Shown here: positions 35,875-43,478 of the stretch, piece after piece
Layout: each line of letters opens with the position of its first letter
Numbering within the stretch: position 1 is the first letter of the stretch
Assembly: GCF_000422825.1 (NCBI RefSeq)
Contig: NZ_AUGU01000016.1
Span: forward strand, 62,001-126,000
DNA: 64,000 bases
Source of the DNA: Nocardioides insulae DSM 17944
GTDB lineage: Bacteria > Actinomycetota > Actinomycetes > Propionibacteriales > Nocardioidaceae
Direction of reading: 5' to 3'
The notes under the pieces: model-generated
What the model saw: the letters and a program-made list of their open reading frames with translations, nothing else
The model's database searches: none
What the model was told of the DNA's origin: nothing
Program-made: the position numbers and the translations under genes

Positions 35875-38202
35875 TCACCCGGCGTGGCGCAACAACACCT
35901 CGAGCAGCCTCAGAGCAGCCTGCTTATCGAGGGGGTTGTTCTGGTTGCCGCACTTGGGTGACTGGATGCACGACGGACAGCCCTCCGTGCACTCGCAGGC
36001 CGCGATCGTGTCCCGGGTGGCGCCGAGCCAGCGCTGGGCGGTCGCGAAGCCGCGCTCGGCGAAGCCCGCCCCGCCCGGATGGCCGTCGTACACGAAGACG
36101 GTGAGCTGCCCGGTGTCGGGGTGGCGGGCCGTGCTGACTCCGCCGATGTCCCAGCGGTCGCAGGTGGCCAGGAGGGGGAGAAGGCCGATCGAGCAGTGCT
36201 CGGCGGCGTGGGCAGCGCCGGGCAGGTTGGCCGGGGACAGGCCGGCCTCGGTGAGGATGAGTTCGGGCACCGTCCACCAGACGGCGCTGGTGCGCAGGCT
36301 GCGCTCGGGCAGATCGAGCGGCTCTTCACCCATCACGTCCCCGCCGGGTTGGCGACGACGCAGGAACGCGACCACCTGATGGGTGACATCGACCTCCCCG
36401 AAGGACAGCCGGCATCCTCCCCACGCGCGATGATCGCGCTCGGTGACCACGGTGATCTCGGTCGTCTCTCGCGCCGTCGTGGAGTATCCGGGGTCCTCGA
36501 GACGCAGCACCGCCACGTGTTCGTCGAGGTCCAGATCGTCGACGACGTACGTCTCGCCCCGGTGCACATAGACCGCGCCGGGGTGGGCGGTGCTGTGTGC
36601 CCGCGCTCCGTCCACGGTGCCGATCACCCGCCCGGTCTCCGCCTCGATGAGGTGTACCGCGCGCCCGGCCGAGCGGATGTCGGTGAGGTCGGCGGCCCGG
36701 CGCCGATCGGTCCAGTACCACCCGCGGGGGCGCTTGCGCAGGAGCCCGGACCGACTCAGCGATGCGACCACGTCGCCCGACGTGGGGCCGAACAGGTCGA
36801 AGTCGGCCTCGGTGAGCGGGATCTCCTGGGCGGCCGCGCACAGGTGGGGTCCGAGCACGTAGGGGTTGCCCGGGTCGAAGACGGTCGCCTCCACCGGCCG
36901 GTCCAACAGCGCCTCCGGGTGGGTGACCAGATAGGTGTCCAGGGGGTCGTCGCGGGCCACCAGGATCCCGAGCGCGTCCTGGGCCCCGCGCCCTGCGCGC
37001 CCCACCTGCTGCCACAGGGCCGCCCGGGTGCCCGGGAATCCGGCGATCAGTACGGCGTCCAGCCCGCTGATGTCGATGCCGAGCTCGAGGGCGTTGGTCG
37101 CTGCCAGGCCCAACAGGTCGCCGCGTCGCAGGGCCTGCTCGAGCTCACGCCGCTCCTCGGGCAGATATCCCCCTCGGTACGACGCCACTCGGCCGGGAAG
37201 CGAGACGTCGACCTCGGCGAGGAGGCGCTGAGTGGTCAGGGCGACCTGTTCGGCACCGACCCGGGAGCGCACGAAGGCGAGCGTGCGCACGGAGGAGGAC
37301 ACCAGGTCGGCCAGCAGGTCGGCGGTCTCCGAGGAGGCGGCCCGGCGTACCGGGGCGCCGTGCTCGCCGGCGTGACCGCTCAGCGGCGGCTGCCACAGGG
37401 CGAGGGAGACCTGACCGCGGGGCGAGTGGTCCGCGGTGACGGGGAGATGTTCGAGACCTGTCAGACGACGGGCGGTCACCTCGGGCTCGGCCATGGTGGC
37501 CGAGGCCAGCACGAAGGTGGGGTAGGCGTCGTAGGACGCGCAGACGCGCCGCAGTCGGCGGATCACCTGGGCGACGTGGGCGCCGAAGACCCCGCGGTAG
37601 TGATGGCCCTCATCGATCACCACGAAGGCGAGGGAGGCGAGGAAGCGTGCCCAGTGCCGATGTCCCGGGAGCAGCGAACGGTGCAGCATGTCCGGGTTGG
37701 TGAGCACGTACTCGCCATGGTCCCTGGTCCAGTCACGCAGTTCACGACTCGAGTCGCCGTCGTGGGTGGTCGCACGGACGTCGAGCCCGAGCCCGCGAAC
37801 GCGGGTGAGCTGGTCCTGGGCGAGCGCCTTGGTCGGAGCGAGGTAGAGGACTCCTGCGCCCCGTCGGTCGCGTGGGCCGCGGGAGCGCAGGATGGCGTCC
37901 AGGGCGGGCACCTGGTAGGCGAGGGACTTGCCCGAGGCGGTGCCCGTGGCCACCGCGACGTGCTCCCCCGAGTGCGCGGCCTCGGCGGCGACGACCTGGT
38001 GCCGCCACGGTTGCTCGACGCCCTGGCGTCCGAAGGCTTCCACGACCCGGGGATCCACCCAGGGCGGCCATTCCTCGACCACGGCCGTTCGGGGAGGGAG
38101 CTGTTCGAGGTGGGTGAGTCGATCCTCCCGGCCGGGGGCGCGGAGCACGCGGTCGAGCGCGCGGGTCACGGACGCCGCCGGGGTGCTCGCCGATGGGGCC
38201 AC
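35875..38202 (-). CDS. DEAD/DEAH-box helicase with DUF1998 zinc-binding C-terminus (MrfA/Hrq1-like)
   Basis: 775 residues. Walker A ATGTASGKSLAY, helicase motif II as VIDEGHHY, motif III LASATM, and motif VI QQVGRAGRGAQ. The C-terminal DUF1998 region holds four Cys (CECTEGCPSCIQSPKC), matching the metal-binding site of MrfA-type DNA-repair helicases. It is the Rv3649 / SCO3550 counterpart. GTG at 38202 is chosen because GGGAG lies 9 nt upstream; the longer frame from 38373 has an uninformative Arg/Pro-rich N-terminus. Role in DNA repair is inferred from the family. Confidence 0.92.
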   Translation of the reverse strand: MAPSASTPAASVTRALDRVLRAPGREDRLTHLEQLPPRTAVVEEWPPWVDPRVVEAFGRQGVEQPWRHQVVAAEAAHSGEHVAVATGTASGKSLAYQVPALDAILRSRGPRDRRGAGVLYLAPTKALAQDQLTRVRGLGLDVRATTHDGDSSRELRDWTRDHGEYVLTNPDMLHRSLLPGHRHWARFLASLAFVVIDEGHHYRGVFGAHVAQVIRRLRRVCASYDAYPTFVLASATMAEPEVTARRLTGLEHLPVTADHSPRGQVSLALWQPPLSGHAGEHGAPVRRAASSETADLLADLVSSSVRTLAFVRSRVGAEQVALTTQRLLAEVDVSLPGRVASYRGGYLPEERRELEQALRRGDLLGLAATNALELGIDISGLDAVLIAGFPGTRAALWQQVGRAGRGAQDALGILVARDDPLDTYLVTHPEALLDRPVEATVFDPGNPYVLGPHLCAAAQEIPLTEADFDLFGPTSGDVVASLSRSGLLRKRPRGWYWTDRRRAADLTDIRSAGRAVHLIEAETGRVIGTVDGARAHSTAHPGAVYVHRGETYVVDDLDLDEHVAVLRLEDPGYSTTARETTEITVVTERDHRAWGGCRLSFGEVDVTHQVVAFLRRRQPGGDVMGEEPLDLPERSLRTSAVWWTVPELILTEAGLSPANLPGAAHAAEHCSIGLLPLLATCDRWDIGGVSTARHPDTGQLTVFVYDGHPGGAGFAERGFATAQRWLGATRDTIAACECTEGCPSCIQSPKCGNQNNPLDKQAALRLLEVLLRHAG

Positions 38203-38504
38203 GGTCGCATTCTCCCGCAGTGCCCCCTCGCCCCCTTGCCCGGGGCGGCACTGCTTCGTACGACATCGCGCCGGTCTCCTCCCGAGGAGCAGGATCAGCG
38301 GGGAGACGTCCTGTGCGGGCCCGGAGCAGGCCGGCCGGGCCGCTACGTCCGTCGTTCGACGTACCCGGGACAAGAGGCCGAGGCAGGCACTAGGGTGGCC
38401 GGGACCGGCGCCGGGCGAGGCCCGAGACCTCGACCTGCGGTTCGGCGATCACGACACGAGGTCGTGAGTCGGACCGGACGGCCCGGAGGTGTAGGGAGTG
38501 CTTT
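38203..38504. other. Divergent helicase/bldG intergenic region
   Basis: 302 bp without a gene. It holds a stem (38217-38224 with 38247-38254, 8 bp) in the helicase leader, a TAGGGT -10-like hexamer near 38391, and a 7-bp hairpin TCACGAC/GTCGTGA (38449-38467) in the bldG leader. No 35 element could be assigned. Confidence 0.4.
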
Positions 38505-38843
38505 GTGGATCTGACGCTTGCCACGCGTGAGGCGGAGGGTAAGACGGTCGTGGCGGTCGGCGGCGAGATCGATGTCTACACGGCGCCGAAACTCCGTGAC
38601 CAGATCACCGACCTGGTCGCCGCGGGCAACTACGACCTCGTGATCGACCTCGAGCGGGTCGAGTTCATGGACTCCACCGGGCTCGGTGTGCTCGTCGGCG
38701 GACTGAAGAAGGTCCGCGCCCACGACGGCTCGCTGCTGCTGGTCTGCACGCAGGAGCGGCTGCTCAAGATCTTCCGGATCACCGGCCTGGCCAAGGTCTT
38801 CGCCATCCACACATCTGCGGACGCCGCGCTGGCCGCCTCCTGA
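38505..38843 (+). CDS. bldG: Anti-anti-sigma factor (STAS), BldG-like
   Basis: 112-residue STAS domain. The phosphorylatable Ser is at about 57 in [16 protein letters not shown]. Such proteins release sigma factors by binding an anti-sigma kinase, and are switched off by Ser phosphorylation (family knowledge). The GTG follows AGGGAG by 6 nt. In Streptomyces the equivalent gene is followed by its anti-sigma factor; here the next gene is the pyrophosphatase, so the kinase partner must be elsewhere. Confidence 0.88.
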   Translation: MDLTLATREAEGKTVVAVGGEIDVYTAPKLRDQITDLVAAGNYDLVIDLERVEFMDSTGLGVLVGGLKKVRAHDGSLLLVCTQERLLKIFRITGLAKVFAIHTSADAALAAS

Positions 38844-39273
38844 ACCTTCGGCTCGACGTCTCATCGGGGCACCGGGGGCGAACGGCGCCGCGGGACCTTG
38901 CGCGGTTCCGGCACGGCGACCGCAGCGCCGCCGGGATCGGCGCGAGCACCGTCGAGGCCTGACCGTCCCCGCACGATCGGCTCGCACGGCTACGCCGCGC
39001 GTGACCCGCCCGCCGATCGACGCGACCCGACCGCAGAGCTGTGCGATCCGGCACGGGGCGACCCGACCCGACCCGGACCGAACCCAACCCGTCCGACCCG
39101 AACCGGGGCGACCCGACCCGGACCGACCCGACCCGGACCGACCCGGCCCGGGGCGACCAGAAGTGAGGTCCCGGCGAAAGCCCTGACGTGCGGCGATGTC
39201 TCTTGCCATCACGCGGCCGACGTGGTGTGGTGCAAGTCACGTTCACAGGTCCCTTCCTGCAGGAGGTCACTGG
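38844..39273. other. Gene-free gap before hppA with ACCCG-rich low-complexity tract
   Basis: 430 bp. No frame looks coding. At 39056-39168 imperfect GACCC/ACCCG units dominate. The last 100 bp form the hppA leader, with AGGAGG 7 nt before the ATG. Confidence 0.6.
39056..39168. repeat. Imperfect (GACCCGACCCG)-type low-complexity repeat
   Basis: Strand-asymmetric C/A-rich tract made of GACCC, GACCG and ACCCG units, with two larger 10-15-bp duplications. Seen directly. Confidence 0.8.
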
Positions 39274-41619
39274 ATGCCGTCCCTCGCCCACATCACGACC
39301 ACCAGCCCGCAGGCGCCAGGGGAGCCAGGTGCGGGGATCGACGTCGCCGGCGGTGACCTGATCCTCGTCGTCGTCGTCGCCCTGATCGGACTGGGGGCGC
39401 TGGCCCTGGCGGCGGTCTTCCGGCGAGAGGTGCTCGCCGCGGGGGAGGGGACCGAGCGGATGCGCGAGATCGCCCATGCGGTCCAGGAGGGCGCCAACGC
39501 CTACCTCGCCCGGCAGTTCCGCACCCTGGCGGTGTTCGCCGCGATCGCCTTCTTCCTGTTGTTGGCGTTGCCCGCCGACGACTGGGGGGTGCGGATCGGG
39601 AGGTCGATCTTCTTCCTGTTGGGTGCGGGTTTCTCCGCGGCGGTCGGGTACCTCGGCATGTCGCTGGCGGTGCGCGCGAACCTTCGGGTCGCCGCGGCGG
39701 CCAATGAGGAGGGTCGGGACCCTGCCATGCGGATTGGCTTCCGGACGGGTGCCTGTGTCGGCATGCTCACCGTCGGGCTCGGTCTGATCGGCGCGAGCGT
39801 GGTGGTGCTGATCTTCGACGCCCAGGCTGCCCACGTCCTGGAGGGCTTCGGGTTCGGTGCCGCGCTGTTGGCGATGTTCATGCGCGTCGGCGGCGGGATC
39901 TTCACCAAGGCCGCCGACGTCGGCGCCGACCTGGTCGGCAAGGTCGAGAAGAACATCCCCGAGGACGACCCCCGCAACGCCGCCACCATCGCGGACAACG
40001 TGGGGGACAACGTCGGCGACTGTGCCGGCATGGCGGCCGACCTGTTCGAGTCGTACGCCGTCACCCTGGTCGCCGCCCTCATCCTGGGTGCGCAGGCCTT
40101 CGGTGACCTCGGCCTGGTGTTCCCGCTGCTGGTCCCCGCGATCGGCGCGCTCACGGCGGTGGTCGGCGTCTACCTGTGCCGGCCGCGGGCCGGGGAGAAC
40201 GGCCTGGTCACCATCCAGCGGGCCTTCTACGTCTCGGCGGTGATCGGCGCGATCGCCTCGGTCGCGCTGGCCTTCATCTACCTGCCGAGCAGTTGGAGCG
40301 ACCTGCCGGGCGCCTCCGGTGTGTCCGCCGATGTCAGCCCGCAGGTGCTGGCCGCGGGTGCGGTCGTGATCGGGATCGTCCTGGCCGCCGCGATCCTGGC
40401 GCTCACCGGCTACTTCACCGGCACCGAGCACCGCCCCGTCCAGGACGTCGGCCGGACCAGCCTCACCGGCGCTGCGACCGTGATCCTCTCCGGTCTCGCC
40501 GTCGGCTTCGAGTCCGCGGTCTATACCGCGATCGTGATCGGGGCAGCGGTCTTCGGCGCCGCGCTGCTGGCGGGCGGCACGGTCACGGTGGCCCTGTTCG
40601 CGGTCGCCCTCGCCGGCTGCGGCCTGCTCACCACAGTGGGCGTCATCGTCGCGATGGACACCTTCGGCCCGGTCTCCGACAACGCCCAGGGCATCGCCGA
40701 GATGTCCGGCGACGTGGACGGCGAGGCAGCCCAGATCCTCACCGAGCTCGATGCGGTCGGCAACACCACCAAGGCGATCACCAAGGGCATCGCGATCGCG
40801 ACCGCGGTCCTCGCGGCGAGCGCCCTGTTCGCGTCGTACACCCAGAGCGCCTTCGACGCGTACGCCGACAGCGTGGGCGGCGAGGGCACCGAGCTGCTGA
40901 GCCTCTTCCTGGTCTTCGACGCGAAGCTGCTGGTCGGCACCCTGCTCGGCGCGGCGGTGGTCTTCCTCTTCTCCGGGCTGGCGATCAACGCCGTCGGCCG
41001 GGCCGCGGGTGCGGTCGTCTACGAGGTGCGCCGGCAGTTCCGCGACATCCCCGGGATCATGGAGGGCACGGCCCGGCCCGAGTACGGCCGGGTGGTCGAC
41101 ATCGTCACCCGCGACTCGTTGCGGGAGTTGGCCACGCCGGGGATCCTCGCGATCCTCAGCCCGATCGCCGTGGGCTTCGGGCTGGGCATCGGCCCGCTGG
41201 CCGGGTTCCTGGTCGGGGCGATTGCCACCGGCACCCTGATGGCGGTCTTCCTGGCCAACGCCGGCGGCGCCTGGGACAACGCGAAGAAACTGGTCGAGGA
41301 CGGCAACTTCGGCGGCAAGGGGTCGGACGCGCATGCCGCGACCGTCATCGGCGACACCGTGGGTGACCCGTTCAAGGACACCGCCGGCCCGGCGATCAAT
41401 CCGCTGCTGAAGGTGATGAACCTGGTCAGCCTGCTGATCGTCGCCGCCATCGTCTCCCTCACCTACGGCGACGGGGCCAACGACGCGGTGCGCATCACCA
41501 TCGCCGTGGTGGCCGCCCTCGGCATCGCGGTCGCGGTCTTCCTCTCCAAGCGGCGCAGCACCGCGATCGAGACCTCCGACGACGGCGAGGCGGCCGTGAC
41601 CGGCCACACGTCGGAGTGA
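39274..41619 (+). CDS. hppA: Membrane proton-pumping pyrophosphatase
   Basis: 781 residues, about 16 membrane helices. It couples pyrophosphate hydrolysis to proton export. The substrate site is visible: DVGADLVGKVE, then DDPRNAATIADNVGDNVGD (acidic Asp cluster). GNTTKAITKG has Lys at the position that is Ala in potassium-dependent enzymes, so this should be the K+-independent type. The final KKLVEDG...GGKGSDAHAA block is intact. The ATG follows AGGAGG. The downstream hairpin at 41673 is the probable terminator. Confidence 0.95.
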   Translation: MPSLAHITTTSPQAPGEPGAGIDVAGGDLILVVVVALIGLGALALAAVFRREVLAAGEGTERMREIAHAVQEGANAYLARQFRTLAVFAAIAFFLLLALPADDWGVRIGRSIFFLLGAGFSAAVGYLGMSLAVRANLRVAAAANEEGRDPAMRIGFRTGACVGMLTVGLGLIGASVVVLIFDAQAAHVLEGFGFGAALLAMFMRVGGGIFTKAADVGADLVGKVEKNIPEDDPRNAATIADNVGDNVGDCAGMAADLFESYAVTLVAALILGAQAFGDLGLVFPLLVPAIGALTAVVGVYLCRPRAGENGLVTIQRAFYVSAVIGAIASVALAFIYLPSSWSDLPGASGVSADVSPQVLAAGAVVIGIVLAAAILALTGYFTGTEHRPVQDVGRTSLTGAATVILSGLAVGFESAVYTAIVIGAAVFGAALLAGGTVTVALFAVALAGCGLLTTVGVIVAMDTFGPVSDNAQGIAEMSGDVDGEAAQILTELDAVGNTTKAITKGIAIATAVLAASALFASYTQSAFDAYADSVGGEGTELLSLFLVFDAKLLVGTLLGAAVVFLFSGLAINAVGRAAGAVVYEVRRQFRDIPGIMEGTARPEYGRVVDIVTRDSLRELATPGILAILSPIAVGFGLGIGPLAGFLVGAIATGTLMAVFLANAGGAWDNAKKLVEDGNFGGKGSDAHAATVIGDTVGDPFKDTAGPAINPLLKVMNLVSLLIVAAIVSLTYGDGANDAVRITIAVVAALGIAVAVFLSKRRSTAIETSDDGEAAVTGHTSE

Positions 41620-41672
41620 GCCGCGCGCCCGGCGCCGAGACAGAGGGGGATCGACGCCGAGCCACGGAGGGC

Positions 41673-41718
41673 GTCCCTCCGAGAGCGATCCGCACCTATC
41701 GATCGCTGTCGGAGGGAC
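41673..41718 (+). terminator. Hairpin terminator between hppA and methyltransferase
   Basis: 18-nt arms (41673-41690 with 41701-41718) with one central G-G mismatch and a 10-nt loop, followed by GTTCT. It ends 8 bp before the next gene's -10. Confidence 0.75.
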
Positions 41719-41726
41719 GTTCTACG

Positions 41727-41732
41727 TACGCT
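41727..41732 (+). promoter_or_regulatory. -10 hexamer TACGCT, leaderless methyltransferase
   Basis: 6 nt before the GTG at 41739. No Shine-Dalgarno. Confidence 0.5.
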
Positions 41733-41738
41733 TCGTCC

Positions 41739-43229
41739 GTGAACACCCCCACCGATCTCCCCGCCCGCCTGCGTGCGGCGCTGGAGCAGGCCGACTTCAC
41801 CTACGACTCCGTGGCCGAGACCCTCGGCCCGCTGGCCCACGCGGCGCTCGGGCGCAACGAGACGACGCCGGGGCTGCGTCGTACCACCGGCGGTTCCGCT
41901 CTGGAGACCCTCGTCCGGCTCTTCCTGCTGCAGACGACGGTGCCGGTCGAGCGGGCCGAGGCGGCGTTGCCCGGCCTGGTCGACGAGTTGGCCGTAGCCG
42001 GGCTGCTCGAACAGTCGGTGGGCGAGGTGGCCGCGCGGATGGACGTCCGTCCGTACGCCGCCGACGAGGACCACTTCTGGGTGGTCAGCGACCTCACTCC
42101 CGGTCTGGACGGAGTACCTCAGCGGGTCGGGAGCGACTACGTGCTCGGGATCAGCCCGGCATCCAGTTCGCTGGCCCAGCTCACCCTGCGCGAATCGGTG
42201 GGTCGCAGCCTCGACCTCGGCACCGGCTGCGGTGTGCAGGCGCTCCACCTGGCGGGTCACAGCGGCCGGGTGGTGGCCACCGACGTCAACCGTCGGGCGT
42301 TGTGGATGACCCGGTTCAACGCCGCCTTGAACGGCATCGCCGATCGGGTCGAGGCCCGTGAGGGCTCCTTCTTCGAACCGGTCGCCGATGAGCGCTTCGA
42401 CCTGATCGCCACCAACCCGCCGTTCGTGATCTCCCCGGCGACCGGGGAGCGGCTGGTCTACCGCGACTCCGGCCTCCCGGGGGACCGCGTGGTCGAGGAC
42501 ATCGTGCGTACGGCGCCCGCCCACCTGACCGACGGCGGCTGGTGCCAGATCCTGGCCAACTGGGTGATCGCCGAGGATCGGCCGTGGGACGAGCGGCTCG
42601 GCGGCTGGCTGGGTGAGGACTGCGACGCGTTCGTGGTTCAGCGAGAGGTGCTCGACCCGGCGGCGTACGTCGAGCTGTGGCTCAAGGACGCGGGCCATCA
42701 CCCGTCCACCGGGGCGCGCGACGTGGACGACTACCACGCGCGCTACGACACCTGGCTGTCCTGGCTGGAGGAGCAGGGCGTGGAGGGGGTGGGCTTCGGG
42801 TGGATCAACCTGCGCAAGCACGGCCGTACCGACGGACCGCGGCAGGAGCTGATCGAGTGGCCCTACGACGTGGAGCAGCCGATCGCGCAGGCGATCGGTG
42901 CCTGGGCGGACGGCGTCCGTGCCGAGGTCGGGCCGGCCAGTCGGCTGGTGCTCCGCGAGGACGTCCTCCAGGAGACCCAGGGTGCTCCGGGCGCCGAGGA
43001 TCCCGCCACGGTGGTTCTGCGGCAGCAGCGGGGGCTGAGGCGGGCGCGTCAGGTCGACACCGTGGAGGGGGCTCTCGCCGGGGCGTGCGACGGCGAACTC
43101 ACCGTCGGACAGCTCCTGGACGCGATCAGCGACGTGCTCGACCGGGATCCGGCCGAGATCCGCGCGACGTACCTCCCCTCGGCCCGAGAGCTGGTCGCGG
43201 AGGGTTTCCTGACCCTCGCCGACGCCTGA
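41739..43229 (+). CDS. N5-glutamine/RNA-type methyltransferase (NPPF motif)
   Basis: 496 residues. An N-terminal about 150-residue winged-helix-like domain precedes a Rossmann methyltransferase with SAM motif SLDLGTGCGVQALHLA and catalytic IATNPPFVISP, as in the HemK/RsmC/RlmG families. A helical C-terminal domain of about 170 residues follows. It lies between hppA and topA as in Streptomyces (SCO3545-like, from memory). The target (protein Gln or rRNA base) is not resolved. Confidence 0.85.
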   Translation: MNTPTDLPARLRAALEQADFTYDSVAETLGPLAHAALGRNETTPGLRRTTGGSALETLVRLFLLQTTVPVERAEAALPGLVDELAVAGLLEQSVGEVAARMDVRPYAADEDHFWVVSDLTPGLDGVPQRVGSDYVLGISPASSSLAQLTLRESVGRSLDLGTGCGVQALHLAGHSGRVVATDVNRRALWMTRFNAALNGIADRVEAREGSFFEPVADERFDLIATNPPFVISPATGERLVYRDSGLPGDRVVEDIVRTAPAHLTDGGWCQILANWVIAEDRPWDERLGGWLGEDCDAFVVQREVLDPAAYVELWLKDAGHHPSTGARDVDDYHARYDTWLSWLEEQGVEGVGFGWINLRKHGRTDGPRQELIEWPYDVEQPIAQAIGAWADGVRAEVGPASRLVLREDVLQETQGAPGAEDPATVVLRQQRGLRRARQVDTVEGALAGACDGELTVGQLLDAISDVLDRDPAEIRATYLPSARELVAEGFLTLADA

Positions 43230-43478
43230 GGGTCGCGGGCCCGGTCCCGAGCAGGATGGCGAGCCCACGGCGAGCACCCGACGGGGTGATCTGCGTCCCG
43301 TCGGCGCCCGGGCCCGGGGAAATTCGCGGTGGTTGTGGCACTCTGTCCGATCAGACGGCGACCGTCCCGGGGGTCACCGCGAAACGGTCGCCGCGGCAGG
43401 ACGCGCTACCGTGTCGGCCCAAGGCCCGAGTGGGGCCTGGTTCGCATCTCATCCGTGTTGCAGCAGCGAAGGACTTCA

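Noticed and set aside
38779..41607. 942-codon open frame opposite hppA
   Set aside because: Shadow of the pyrophosphatase gene, with low-complexity Asp/Gly/Arg composition and no domain.
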